Assembly (NCBI GenBank): GCA_002491115.1
Contig: DKVI01000047.1
Location: 17,303 to 81,302 of the forward strand
From: Lachnospiraceae bacterium UBA7182
GTDB taxonomy: Bacteria; Bacillota; Clostridia; Lachnospirales; Lachnospiraceae
Direction of reading: 5' to 3'
DNA: 64,000 bases
The position numbers and the translations under genes were made by a program. Every line of letters begins with the position of its first letter. Positions within the stretch are counted from its first letter, which is position 1. A model generated the notes under the pieces. It saw only the letters and a program-made list of their open reading frames with translations, was not told the DNA's origin and made no database searches. This document shows positions 7,551-16,579 of the stretch, piece by piece.

Positions 7551-8927
7551 TTACTCCGGCCATTGAACAGCGGTAATATCCGGATAACATTCTATAATCG
7601 CTGTTTCAAAGTTTTCTTTTGCTTTATCAAAATCAACAGTTCCCTGAAAATAATCACTGAATGAACTCTGGATTAGCTCCACGCATCCCTGATCATAAGC
7701 GGAAAGCGGCGCAATTTTGATATTCTCCGCAACCGGGACAAAATACTGGAACGCGTTCTGCCCTCCCAGGAATTCAGAAGCATAAGAATTATCTCCCGCC
7801 GCTGCCTGCATACCGCTCTTTGTGTTTGTAAAATCTGTATATTCTTTGGATATCTTCAACAGATTTTCCTTGTTAGCCGTAACTGCCAGGATAATGTCTT
7901 TTACATGCTCCGGATTATCAGTGCCGGTGCATGCGTGTATATAGGAGCCGCCCCAGTTATATTCCTGCGGCGGATTGGTAACACCCCATACGCCGTTCTC
8001 TCCGTCCCAGTTCTTCTTTAAAGTAAAATCAATTCCCCATGCAGGGAAGAGGAACGCGAATACTTTAGAGGAAGATCCCATTGCCTGATTCCAGTCGGGA
8101 TTAAACTGTCCCTTTACATTCTTGTCCAGATAACCTGCATCCAGCCACTCTTTGGAATCCTTTATCCAGTTCATGATCTTCTGATCCACCTTGATTGTGG
8201 TCTCTCCGGGGCTTACCCAGGAGGCTTCGATGCTGTTGCCATATGGACGAAAGGTATCCGCATAGGACGAAAAGGTATAATATCCTTTTGCCTTCAGTTC
8301 CGCTGCAGTTGTTTTGATTGTGTCCCAGTCTTTTACTTTCTGGCCGATTTCCTCCGGATCATCAGTGCCGAACGCATCCATGGCAATATCCCGGCGGTAC
8401 ACCAGAAGGCCCGGACAGCACTGCCAGGTAGAGCCTCTCTGGACACCGTTTACATCTGAGGCAGTTACCTTAGTAAATTCATATTGATCTGCCAGATCTG
8501 TCTCCGGATCGATTCCCAGATCCGTAAGGGGCATGGCGGCATCCGCGTCTGCGTCCGTATATTTATTCACATAATCGGTTTCTGACAGGAAGATATCTAC
8601 TTTGTCGTCCGCCGATGCATCTGCCTGTTTCATTAGCGCCTCATCTAGCTTCTGCTGATAGACTCCGTCCTGATTCGGATTGATGATCCAGTGGATCTCT
8701 GTGCCGTCATTTAACATAGTTACTGTACCATCTTTTGAGGCTTCCTTTACTTCAGGATAAATGGCTTCTACACGTTCACGAAATTCACTATTCCAGCTGT
8801 AAATGTTAATAACATTTCCCTCTGTATTTTCGTTTCCGGGGCTGGATTCGGATGATTTTGCGCAGCCTGCAACCAGACTTGCTGTCATTGCCGCGATCAA
8901 CAAGACACTAACTACTTGCTTTTTCAT
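7551..8927 (-). CDS. Extracellular sugar-binding lipoprotein of an ABC transporter
   Basis: A 458-residue solute-binding protein. The signal peptide ends in the lipobox LVAGC with the lipidated Cys at residue 22, so the mature protein is tethered outside the membrane. The body fits the family 1 (MalE-like) binding proteins. The start at 8927 has AGGAGG nine bases upstream; the longer in-frame start adds 16 residues without a ribosome site. It is first in the leftward operon with two permeases and the GH3 enzyme and is driven by the promoter at 8992-9020. The ligand is presumably a beta-linked gluco-oligosaccharide, judged only from the GH3 and GH94 neighbours. Confidence 0.9.
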   Translation of the reverse strand: MKKQVVSVLLIAAMTASLVAGCAKSSESSPGNENTEGNVINIYSWNSEFRERVEAIYPEVKEASKDGTVTMLNDGTEIHWIINPNQDGVYQQKLDEALMKQADASADDKVDIFLSETDYVNKYTDADADAAMPLTDLGIDPETDLADQYEFTKVTASDVNGVQRGSTWQCCPGLLVYRRDIAMDAFGTDDPEEIGQKVKDWDTIKTTAAELKAKGYYTFSSYADTFRPYGNSIEASWVSPGETTIKVDQKIMNWIKDSKEWLDAGYLDKNVKGQFNPDWNQAMGSSSKVFAFLFPAWGIDFTLKKNWDGENGVWGVTNPPQEYNWGGSYIHACTGTDNPEHVKDIILAVTANKENLLKISKEYTDFTNTKSGMQAAAGDNSYASEFLGGQNAFQYFVPVAENIKIAPLSAYDQGCVELIQSSFSDYFQGTVDFDKAKENFETAIIECYPDITAVQWPE

Positions 8928-8991
8928 TGGAAAAATCCTCCTGCTTTTTATTATTTTATGAAGTTCAGGCTTCATATTCGTTGATGAACGG

Positions 8992-9020
8992 ATTATAACG
9001 TAAAACTTTTTGAGGTTATA
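8992..9020 (-). promoter_or_regulatory. Promoter of the transporter/GH3 operon
   Basis: A perfect TATAAT on the minus strand (8997 to 8992) with no recognisable -35 at the 17-bp position (9020-9015). That pattern suggests dependence on an activator bound at the operator immediately upstream (9035-9053). The predicted 5' leader is about 57 nt. Confidence 0.65.
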
Positions 9021-9034
9021 CTAAAGTCCTTTCC

Positions 9035-9053
9035 AAAATATCAAATTCATGAC
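9035..9053 (-). promoter_or_regulatory. Operator half of a divergent pair (left)
   Basis: Read on the minus strand this is GTCATGAATTTGATATTTT, matching the site at 9113-9131 at 18 of 19 positions in inverted orientation. Its downstream edge is 37 bp from the -10 hexamer of the leftward promoter. The likely ligand protein is the AraC-type regulator encoded at 14356-15135. Confidence 0.7.
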
Positions 9054-9112
9054 ACATTTTTAGTGATTTTACCCGGAGGCAGGCAATAAAGGTATTCACT
9101 TAACTATTTTAG

Positions 9113-9131
9113 GTCATGATTTTGATATTTT
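9113..9131 (+). promoter_or_regulatory. Operator half of a divergent pair (right)
   Basis: GTCATGATTTTGATATTTT on the plus strand, the inverted partner of 9035-9053 with 59 bp between them. Its downstream edge is again exactly 37 bp from the -10 hexamer at 9169, so the two promoters have identical operator geometry. Confidence 0.7.
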
Positions 9132-9145
9132 TCACATGGTTTTTA

Positions 9146-9174
9146 TTTTTTTCATACAGGATTTCCTCTATGAT
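9146..9174 (+). promoter_or_regulatory. Promoter of the GH94 operon
   Basis: The -10 hexamer TATGAT lies at 9169-9174, identified by mirror symmetry with the leftward promoter. The -35 position (9146-9151) is a T-run without the consensus, again consistent with activator dependence. Confidence 0.55.
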
Positions 9175-9206
9175 ACCTTCATATATAAATAGAAAGGGGT
9201 ATAAGA

Positions 9207-11906
9207 TTGAATCATTTGAAATTTATTGATGAACACGGCAGTTTTTTAATGAAGCAGCCGGAAAATACAAGTTATTTATATTTTCCTCTGGCATCTGAGA
9301 CTGGATTAAAGAGTGCCGTTACGCCAAATCTTGGCGGGGATTCCAAAACGGATCAGGAAACCTTCCTTTTAGAGCCGGTAAGTTCCGAAAATCTGCATAA
9401 TAACCGTTCTACCCGTAATTTCTGGTTTTTAAAAAATGGAACGGATGTATATTCGGCTACTGGAGCTTCGGCAGAACAGGAAGCCTTACGGTTTTCAGAA
9501 CTGCAGGATGAAAGTGAGTTGACCGCGGGGTTTATGTGGCAGACTGTAAGGAGATTTTCTAAAATCCATCAGATGACATCCACAGTTACTTCTTTTATTC
9601 CAAAAGACAGCAATGTGGAGATTATGTATGTGACTGTGGAAAATCGATCGAAAGTTACACAGGAATTAACCGCTTATGCCGCGGTTCCTGTCTATGGGCG
9701 CAGCGCGGATAATATTCGTGATCATCGGAATGTAACCTCCATGCTTCACCGCATAGAGACACATCAAAACGGAGTGTTTGTCTGCCCTTCCATGTCTTTT
9801 GATGAAAAGGGGCATCGTCCAAATCATAAAATATATTATGTTGCGGGATATATGGGGAATGGTGACATGCCGAAGAATTTTTACCCCACGGTGGAAAGTT
9901 TTCTGGGTGAAGGCGGAAGCTTTATACATCCTCGTGCTGTTTATGAACAGACTTTGGGTTATCCGGCTTTCAGTTACACGGCCGGTAAAGAGGCGATGGG
10001 AGCTTTCCGATTTGAGTCCATTTCTCTGGCGCCCGGAGAAAAAGCGGATTATATAATCCTTATCGGCGTGGAAGACAAAAAAGAAAAAATTGCTGATATA
10101 TTGAAAAAATATAATACTGCGGACAAAGTGCGGAAGGTTTTTGAAGATACGAAATGTTACTGGCAGAATCAGGTGAAAGTAAATTTTCATACAAGTGATA
10201 CGAATTTTGACAGTTTGATGAAATGGATTTGCTTTCAACCGTTTCTGCGTCGATTGTTCGGCTGTTCTTTCCTTCCGCATCACGACTATGGACGCGGCGG
10301 CCGTGGATGGAGGGATCTGTGGCAGGACTGCCTTTCTCTGCTGTTTACAGAACCTGGACAGGTAGGGCATATGATTGCTTTGAATTATGGAGGCGTCCGT
10401 ATGGACGGAACAAACGCGACAATCATCGGAAGCAGGGACGGCAGTTTTCTCGCGGACCGGAATGGAATTACCCGGGTCTGGATGGATCATGCGCTCTGGC
10501 CACTGATGACAACAAAGCTTTATATAGACCAGACAGGGGATGTTGAGATATTAAATAAGAAAATTCCTTATTTTAAAGACGCGCAGACAATGCGTGGCAC
10601 GAAAGTGGATACTTTATGGAATCCGGAATATGGGAATCAACAGCGTACCAGTGAAAATGAAGTTTATATGGGAAGTATTCTGGAACATCTGCTGATCCAG
10701 CAGTTGACTTCCTTTTATGATGTGGGAGATCATAATATTTACAGACTCAGAGACGCTGATTGGAACGATGCTCTGGATATGGCTTCCGAACATGGCGAAA
10801 GCGTCGCTTTTACCTGCGCTTACGCCGGGAACCTGCGGAATCTTGCGGCAATGATACGCCTTTTGGACAGCCGTTCTTCTATTCGTACAATTGAACTTTC
10901 AGAAGAAATTATGGTCCTGCTGGAAAACAATACGGAAATCTTTGATGACATCAATGAAAAGCACAAAATATTGTTAAAATATCTGGAACAATGTCAGCAT
11001 AGAGTCGGCAAGAAGCGTGTCAGCCTTCCGCTTTCTGCCATTGCTGTAAATCTGCTCCAGAAAGCGAACTGGCTTGTTGCTCATTTAAGGGCGCAGGAAT
11101 GGATTGATATATCTGAAGAAGAAGGCTGGTATAACAGTTATTATGACAACCATGGACGGGCCGTTGAAGGGGTTTTTGGAAATCATGTACGCATGATGCT
11201 GACCGGGCAGGTTTTTGCGGTTATGAGCGGTGTCGCGGAAGATGATCAGATTAAGAAAATCACCAAAAGCGCGGACCATTACCTTTACCGAAAAGAGATC
11301 GGCGGTTATCGTCTGAACACGGATTTTCAGGAATTGAAATTTGATATGGGGCGCATGTTTGGGTTCGCCTATGGAGAAAAAGAAAACGGAGCCGTATTTT
11401 CCCATATGACGGTTATGTATGCCAATGCCCTGTACCGCAGAGGATTTGTAAAAGAAGGATGGAAGGCATTGAAAACGCTTGCGGATACCGTTCTGGATTT
11501 TGATATCAGTCATATTTACCCGGGCATACCGGAGTATTTTCGCTCTGACGGGCGCGGTATGTATCAGTATCTCACAGGTGCGGCGAGCTGGTTCATGTTA
11601 ACGATGATTACAGAGGTTTTTGGAGTCCGTGGAGAGGCGGGAGATCTTACTTTGCATCCAAGGCTTTTGGCATGCCAGTTTGACACAGAAGGGACTGCTT
11701 CTATTACCGTTCCCTTTGCAGGCAAAGATTTTATCATTATTTATAAAAACAAAGACAATAAAGACTTTGGTTCCTATATTATTGATTCTGCTTCGTGTGA
11801 CGATACGGAGATTGTTGTCACGGAAGAGTCGTTTGTTCTTCTTCCCCGACCATTGCTCACTGCTTTATCGGACGACTTGCACAGGATTATCGTAAATCTG
11901 GCATAA
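9207..11906 (+). CDS. Family GH94 glycoside phosphorylase, about 900-residue type
   Basis: An 899-residue cytoplasmic enzyme with GH94 architecture: N-terminal beta-sandwich (from GSFLMKQPENTSYLYFPL), linker, (alpha/alpha)6 barrel and C-terminal strands. The barrel holds the DWND motif starting at Asp518, which supplies the general acid for phosphorolysis. Length and N terminus resemble the laminaribiose-phosphorylase-like branch rather than cellobiose phosphorylase, but that is recall, not alignment. Such enzymes split a beta-glucan disaccharide with phosphate to glucose 1-phosphate plus glucose, saving ATP. The start codon is TTG at 9207 behind AAAGGGG. It is the first gene of the rightward operon under the activator-type promoter at 9146-9174. 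Confidence 0.85.
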   Translation: MNHLKFIDEHGSFLMKQPENTSYLYFPLASETGLKSAVTPNLGGDSKTDQETFLLEPVSSENLHNNRSTRNFWFLKNGTDVYSATGASAEQEALRFSELQDESELTAGFMWQTVRRFSKIHQMTSTVTSFIPKDSNVEIMYVTVENRSKVTQELTAYAAVPVYGRSADNIRDHRNVTSMLHRIETHQNGVFVCPSMSFDEKGHRPNHKIYYVAGYMGNGDMPKNFYPTVESFLGEGGSFIHPRAVYEQTLGYPAFSYTAGKEAMGAFRFESISLAPGEKADYIILIGVEDKKEKIADILKKYNTADKVRKVFEDTKCYWQNQVKVNFHTSDTNFDSLMKWICFQPFLRRLFGCSFLPHHDYGRGGRGWRDLWQDCLSLLFTEPGQVGHMIALNYGGVRMDGTNATIIGSRDGSFLADRNGITRVWMDHALWPLMTTKLYIDQTGDVEILNKKIPYFKDAQTMRGTKVDTLWNPEYGNQQRTSENEVYMGSILEHLLIQQLTSFYDVGDHNIYRLRDADWNDALDMASEHGESVAFTCAYAGNLRNLAAMIRLLDSRSSIRTIELSEEIMVLLENNTEIFDDINEKHKILLKYLEQCQHRVGKKRVSLPLSAIAVNLLQKANWLVAHLRAQEWIDISEEEGWYNSYYDNHGRAVEGVFGNHVRMMLTGQVFAVMSGVAEDDQIKKITKSADHYLYRKEIGGYRLNTDFQELKFDMGRMFGFAYGEKENGAVFSHMTVMYANALYRRGFVKEGWKALKTLADTVLDFDISHIYPGIPEYFRSDGRGMYQYLTGAASWFMLTMITEVFGVRGEAGDLTLHPRLLACQFDTEGTASITVPFAGKDFIIIYKNKDNKDFGSYIIDSASCDDTEIVVTEESFVLLPRPLLTALSDDLHRIIVNLA

Positions 11907-11954
11907 CAATGGACAGTACTTTATTTTCACTCAGGAAAGGACAGTTATAATTAT

Positions 11955-14366
11955 ATGCGATATGGATATTTTGATGACATAAACAGAGAATATGTGATTG
12001 ACAGACCGGATACGCCGGCGCCCTGGGTAAATTATCTGGGTTCTCCGGAGTATGGCGCGATTATTTCCAATCATGCAGGCGGATACAGTTTTGCAAAATC
12101 CGGCGCAAACGGACGGATTCTCCGATATGTTTTTAACCATTTTGATCAGCCGGGGAGATATCTTTATATCCGCGACAATGCGTCCGGGGATTACTGGTCT
12201 GCCTCCTGGCAGCCGGTTGGCAAGGATCTTAATTCTTACAAAAATATATGCCGCCATGGTATGGGCTATACCAGGATGACTGCCGATTACAGTGGGATCA
12301 GGTCTGAAGCTTTTTATTATGTTCCTTTGGGAAAAAGTTGTGAAGTGTGGGCGCTTTCTGTAACCAATCATTCTGTTCACAGCAGAAATCTTACATTAAC
12401 CGGCTACGCCGAATTTACGAATCACAGCAATTATGAACAGGATCAGGTAAATTTGCAGTATTCCCTCTTTATTGCAAAAACGCTGTTTGAAAAAAACAGA
12501 ATCATTCAGCAGATCCACGGAAATCTGGATACTTTGCCGGAAAAGAAACAGGTGGATAACAAAAATGTGACGGAGCGCTTCTTTGGCCTTGCAGGCGCCG
12601 ATGTATCCTCTTACTGCGGAGAAAAAGAATATTTCCTGGGTAAATATCATGGGTACGGCAATCCGCAGGGTGTTCTGTCCGGTGATCTTGGGAATGTGAC
12701 CAGTTATAATGAAAATTCCTGCGGCGCGCTTTCCTGTATGATTACGCTGGCTCCGGGAGAGACAAAAACTGTCGCTTTTGTGCTTGGAACAGGCGGTATT
12801 GATGAGTCGTCTGCGTTTCTTGATGATTATGCAGATCCGTCAGTAAAGATTCGGCAGGAATTGGCAGAACTGAAAAACGACTGGTCTGAAAAACTGGATC
12901 ATCTGAAAGTAAATACACCCAGTCCGGAATTTAATACTATGATAAATACCTGGAACGCTTACAACTGTTTTATGACGTTTATCTGGTCCCGGGCAGCCTC
13001 TTTTATTTACTGCGGTCTTCGCAACGGCTATGGATATCGGGATACTGTACAGGATATCCAGGGAATTATCCATCTTGCGCCGGAGATGGCGGCGGAAAAG
13101 ATCCGCTTTATGCTTTCGGCGCAGGTAAGCAACGGCGGCGGACTTCCTCTTGTGAAGTTTACTCATTGTCCGGGGCATGAAGATACGCCGGATGACGCTT
13201 CCTACAGGCAGGAAACAGGGCATCCCGCCTATCGCGCGGATGACGCGCTGTGGCTTTTTCCGACCGTATACAAATACATTGCCGAAACCGGAAATCTTAC
13301 GTTTTTAAATGAGATCATTCCGTTCGCGGATAAAGATAAAGCAAGTGTTTATGAACATCTGAAACGCGCGGTTGCATTTTCATTTGCGCATCTTGGACCT
13401 CATGGTCTGCCGGCAGGACTCTACGCGGACTGGAATGACTGCCTGCGGCTGGGTGCAAATGGTGAATCTTCTTTTGTCGCGCTGCAGTTTTACTACGCGA
13501 TAACTCTTTTAAAGAAGTTCGCTGAGTATAAGAAAGATACAGGTTATATAAAATATCTTGAAGAAAAACAGGCAGAAATCGCAGAATTGATTCAAAAATT
13601 GTGTTGGGATCAGGACCGGTTTATCCGTGGGTACACAGAAAACGGAGAACGGATTGGCGCCCCGGAAGATCCTGAAGCCAATCTGTGGCTGAATCCGCAG
13701 AGCTGGGCCGTAATCAGCGGACTTGCGACCGGCGTGCAGGCTGACAGGGCGCTTACAAATGTTTATGAGCAATTGAATACCGACTATGGTGTTCTTTTGA
13801 TGAATCCGCCATACCATGCGCATGCTTTCGAGGGAGCGCTTGCTGTCATCTACAATCAGGGAACAAAAGAAAACGCCGGCATTTTCTCCCAGTCCCAGGG
13901 CTGGCTGCTTCTTGCGGAAGCTTTGTGCGGACACGGAGACAGAGCTTTTACTTATTTTATGGAGAATGCACCCGCTGCCTGGAATGATCGGGCTGAGATT
14001 CGTCGTCTGGAACCTTATTGCTATGGACAGTTTACGGAAGGGCGCGCAAGTAAACATCCGGGTCGATCTCATGTCCACTGGCTGACCGGCACTGCCTCAA
14101 CCATGATGGTCGGGTGCGTGGAAGGGATTCTGGGTATCCGTCCGGATCTGACAGGAATCCGGCTGTCTCCGTCTATTCCAAAGGACTGGACTCATGTGGA
14201 GATTGAAAAAGACTTTCGAGGAAAACATCTGCATATTCAAATTGAGAATCCGAACAGACGGGAATCAGGATGTGAAAAGTTTATTTTAAACGGTAAAGAA
14301 TTGGATGGCAGTTATATTCCTGCCGTCTGTCTTGAAGCCAGGAATGAAATTCGGCTTATTCTTTAA
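11955..14366 (+). CDS. Family GH94 phosphorylase, chitobiose/cellobiose phosphorylase-like
   Basis: An 803-residue GH94 enzyme with no signal peptide. The N terminus (MRYGYFDDINREYVI, PAPWVNYLG, HAGGYSF) closely matches what I recall of Vibrio chitobiose phosphorylase and, less closely, cellobiose phosphorylases. The DWND motif begins at Asp492, the same number as the catalytic Asp I recall for the Vibrio enzyme. It would phosphorolyse a beta-linked disaccharide to a sugar 1-phosphate. No N-acetylglucosamine catabolic gene is nearby, so glucose-based substrates remain as likely as chitobiose. It follows the first GH94 gene by 48 bp in the same operon and converges on the AraC gene with an 11-bp overlap. 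Confidence 0.88.
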   Translation: MRYGYFDDINREYVIDRPDTPAPWVNYLGSPEYGAIISNHAGGYSFAKSGANGRILRYVFNHFDQPGRYLYIRDNASGDYWSASWQPVGKDLNSYKNICRHGMGYTRMTADYSGIRSEAFYYVPLGKSCEVWALSVTNHSVHSRNLTLTGYAEFTNHSNYEQDQVNLQYSLFIAKTLFEKNRIIQQIHGNLDTLPEKKQVDNKNVTERFFGLAGADVSSYCGEKEYFLGKYHGYGNPQGVLSGDLGNVTSYNENSCGALSCMITLAPGETKTVAFVLGTGGIDESSAFLDDYADPSVKIRQELAELKNDWSEKLDHLKVNTPSPEFNTMINTWNAYNCFMTFIWSRAASFIYCGLRNGYGYRDTVQDIQGIIHLAPEMAAEKIRFMLSAQVSNGGGLPLVKFTHCPGHEDTPDDASYRQETGHPAYRADDALWLFPTVYKYIAETGNLTFLNEIIPFADKDKASVYEHLKRAVAFSFAHLGPHGLPAGLYADWNDCLRLGANGESSFVALQFYYAITLLKKFAEYKKDTGYIKYLEEKQAEIAELIQKLCWDQDRFIRGYTENGERIGAPEDPEANLWLNPQSWAVISGLATGVQADRALTNVYEQLNTDYGVLLMNPPYHAHAFEGALAVIYNQGTKENAGIFSQSQGWLLLAEALCGHGDRAFTYFMENAPAAWNDRAEIRRLEPYCYGQFTEGRASKHPGRSHVHWLTGTASTMMVGCVEGILGIRPDLTGIRLSPSIPKDWTHVEIEKDFRGKHLHIQIENPNRRESGCEKFILNGKELDGSYIPAVCLEARNEIRLIL

Positions 14367-15135
14367 GCATATTATCCTGTGTGTCTATTACAATATCCCA
14401 TTGGGCCGCATAGTTCAGGTCGCGGTACTTCTTTGGCGTCATACCGACATATTCCCGAAACTGCTGTATAAAATGGCTTTGGGAGGAAAAGGATAATCGG
14501 TTTGCAATATCAATCATTGAGTATTCACTGTATTGAAGCAGATTTTTAGCTATTTCTATTTTCTGTCTGCGTATGTATGCGCTGACAGAATCGCCGGTTT
14601 CTCTTTTGAACAGGCGGGACAGATAACTGGCGGATACACCAAGTTCATCCGCCAGATCTTCAATAGTGATCCGTTCTTTAATATGGGAATAGATGTATTC
14701 TTTGCAAGTACTGATGTGCCTGGAATTTGTGTCGCTCTGGCATATTTTACGCATTTTTTCTGTATAATCCAGGACCATTTCATCATGCAGATTTCGTACC
14801 CCCTGTACGGTGTGTATATCATCCAGCTGCTGAATATAGAAATCACTCATTCTGAAAGCCTGTTCCAGCGCCATGCCTTTTTGCCTGCACAGGCGTGTAA
14901 TCATTGCTGTTGTAATAACAAAATGATATTTTAAATTTGTAATGTGGTTACGGGAAAGTACGCCTACTCCGTCACTGTCTAAAAATCTTTCCTGTTCACA
15001 GTTTTTCCTGACTGCTTCCACATCTCCGCTGGTTACTGACTGATAAAATAAAAATTCTTCTGTCGGCTGCCGATGTTCTATTTCATCCATCTCATCCTCT
15101 GCTTCCAGAAGATGCCATTCATTTTGATATCCCAT
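14356..15135 (-). CDS. AraC-family transcriptional regulator of the glycoside locus
   Basis: A 259-residue protein with two C-terminal helix-turn-helix motifs (about residues 160-255: TIEDLADELGVSASYLSRLFKR and IDIANRLSFSSQSHFIQQFR), ending in the AraC hallmark GMTPKKYR. The N-terminal 150 residues are helical without a cupin signature. The start is set at 15135 (AGAGG eight bases upstream). The longer start at 15183 would lie only about six bases from the predicted transcription start, leaving no room for a ribosome site. It is convergent with the second GH94 gene and is the obvious candidate to bind the paired operators at 9035-9131. Confidence 0.85.
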   Translation of the reverse strand: MGYQNEWHLLEAEDEMDEIEHRQPTEEFLFYQSVTSGDVEAVRKNCEQERFLDSDGVGVLSRNHITNLKYHFVITTAMITRLCRQKGMALEQAFRMSDFYIQQLDDIHTVQGVRNLHDEMVLDYTEKMRKICQSDTNSRHISTCKEYIYSHIKERITIEDLADELGVSASYLSRLFKRETGDSVSAYIRRQKIEIAKNLLQYSEYSMIDIANRLSFSSQSHFIQQFREYVGMTPKKYRDLNYAAQWDIVIDTQDNMLKE

Positions 15136-15195
15136 AGTATCATCCTCTTTATCCCTGCTCATATCTGTCGTTTTAGAAGTCATTTTACAGTTATT

Positions 15196-15224
15196 AATAT
15201 ATCATTATTGATTTAAAGAAACAA
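15196..15224 (-). promoter_or_regulatory. Promoter of the AraC-type regulator
   Basis: Minus-strand TTGTTT (15224-15219), 17-bp spacer, TATATT (15201-15196). The -35 hexamer forms one arm of a perfect inverted repeat AAACAA-TAG-TTGTTT (15219-15233), a possible autoregulatory site. Confidence 0.55.
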
Positions 15225-15323
15225 TAGTTGTTTTAGATTCTCGTGAAAGGCGGCATGGAAGTATGGCGCCGGATTCAGGTGGGGCTGCTATTCAATCACC
15301 AGGTAAGGATAAGACAGCTGTGT

Positions 15324-15352
15324 TTGTAAAAGCCGTAAAGGGGTGTTATAAT
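15324..15352 (+). promoter_or_regulatory. Promoter of the thioesterase/DUF1624 pair
   Basis: TTGTAA (15324-15329), 17-bp spacer, perfect TATAAT (15347-15352), 36 bp upstream of the thioesterase start. Confidence 0.7.
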
Positions 15353-15388
15353 AAATGAACAGTTGATCTGGAAATGGAGGGATTATAC

Positions 15389-15805
15389 ATGATATATACA
15401 CATCAGACCCAGTACTATGAGACGGACCAGATGGGAATCATTCATCATTCCAACTACATCCGCTGGATGGAAGAAGCAAGGGTGGCTTATCTGGAAGCGC
15501 TGGGATTTCCTTATGAGACAGTGGAGGAAGCCGGTTTTATCAGCCCTGTGCTGGGAGTCCAGTGTGAGTATAAGGCGATGACACATTTTGGAGACAGAGT
15601 TTGTGTTGATGTGCGGCTGTCTTCTTTTAAGGGCGTAAAATATGAAATGTCCTATGTGATGAAGATTGAAAAGACGCAGAAAGTGTGTGCGGTTGGCTCT
15701 ACGAAGCACTGTTATTTGAGAAAAGACGGTCATCCGGCCAATATTAAAAAAGAATATCCGGCTTTGTATGAGCGCAGTATGCGCGCATTGGAGGAGGACC
15801 GTTGA
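15389..15805 (+). CDS. Hotdog-fold acyl-CoA thioesterase (4HBT/YbgC-like)
   Basis: A 138-residue single-domain hotdog protein. The family signature YYETDQMGIIHHSNYIRWMEE gives the catalytic Asp13 and the helix that follows. Members hydrolyse short or branched acyl-CoA or acyl-ACP thioesters in the cytoplasm; the substrate here is not predictable. The ATG at 15389 has GGAGG eight bases upstream; the in-frame ATG at 15374 precedes that site and is rejected. The gene overlaps the next by four bases (TTGA), so the two are probably translationally coupled. Confidence 0.85.
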   Translation: MIYTHQTQYYETDQMGIIHHSNYIRWMEEARVAYLEALGFPYETVEEAGFISPVLGVQCEYKAMTHFGDRVCVDVRLSSFKGVKYEMSYVMKIEKTQKVCAVGSTKHCYLRKDGHPANIKKEYPALYERSMRALEEDR

Positions 15806-16542
15806 AACAGGAACGCTACTATCTGCTGGACGGGTTAAGAGGGATTACACTGATCAGTATGATTTTATACCATGGTATGTTTGATCTGGTGGAGCTGTAC
15901 GGTGTGCAGGTGTCCTGGTTCTGGAACATGCCGGGGTATGTGTGGCAGCAGAGCATCTGCTGGACTTTTATCCTTCTGTCAGGTTTCTGCTGGCGGTTTG
16001 GAAGCGCCAGGATGAAAAGAGGGCTTATAATCTCTGGATGCGGGGCGGTCATTACGGCGGTGACCTGTCTGGTCATGCCCTCGGAGCGGATTTTGTTCGG
16101 CATTCTGACTTTTACCGGCGCTGCCATGCTGCTTATAATCCCGTTGTCAGGAATCCTTTCTAAAATACCGGCGTGGGCGGGATTTTTTGCCAGCGGCTTT
16201 TTATTTTTTCTGACCAGAAATATCAATCAGGGCTATTTCGGATTCGAGTCCGTACACCTGGGAACGTTACCCAGGGGCCTGTATCAGGGGTATTTTATGA
16301 CGTTTCTGGGCTTTCCGAAGCCGGGCTTTTTCTCCAGTGACTATTTTTCCCTGATTCCCTGGATCTTTTTGTATCTGTGCGGATATTTTCTGCATGACAT
16401 TTTTATGCCCCGGGAATCGGTGCAGGCTTTCTTTCGGAAGCGGGCGGGGGCATTAGAATGGATCGGAAGGCACAGTCTGCCGATTTATATGATCCACCAG
16501 CCGGTGCTGATGGCAGTTTTCACGTTTTTGTTTCACCATTGA
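15802..16542 (+). CDS. DUF1624 / HGSNAT-like multi-pass membrane protein
   Basis: A 246-residue integral membrane protein with about seven hydrophobic segments. The first (LLDGLRGITLISMILYHGMFDL) is the DGLRG-type start seen in membrane acyltransferases related to heparan-alpha-glucosaminide acetyltransferase. The C terminus ends in IGRHSLPIYMIHQP, also typical of that superfamily, where the terminal His may be functional. A role in acylating a sugar or lipid at the membrane is inferred. The start is a TTG overlapping the thioesterase stop, with GAGGAGG upstream. Confidence 0.75.
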   Translation: MKQERYYLLDGLRGITLISMILYHGMFDLVELYGVQVSWFWNMPGYVWQQSICWTFILLSGFCWRFGSARMKRGLIISGCGAVITAVTCLVMPSERILFGILTFTGAAMLLIIPLSGILSKIPAWAGFFASGFLFFLTRNINQGYFGFESVHLGTLPRGLYQGYFMTFLGFPKPGFFSSDYFSLIPWIFLYLCGYFLHDIFMPRESVQAFFRKRAGALEWIGRHSLPIYMIHQPVLMAVFTFLFHH

Positions 16543-16579
16543 CTTTTAGGAGAACAGATGGTAACATAGTAAAACGTAA

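Noticed and set aside
9666..10490. 274-residue minus-strand frame inside the first GH94 gene
   Set aside because: Antisense to a complete phosphorylase with its DWND motif; no start signals.
14356..14366. Possible frameshift or fusion between the second GH94 gene and the AraC gene
   Set aside because: They are on opposite strands and simply overlap tail to tail by 11 bp; both C termini are family-typical.
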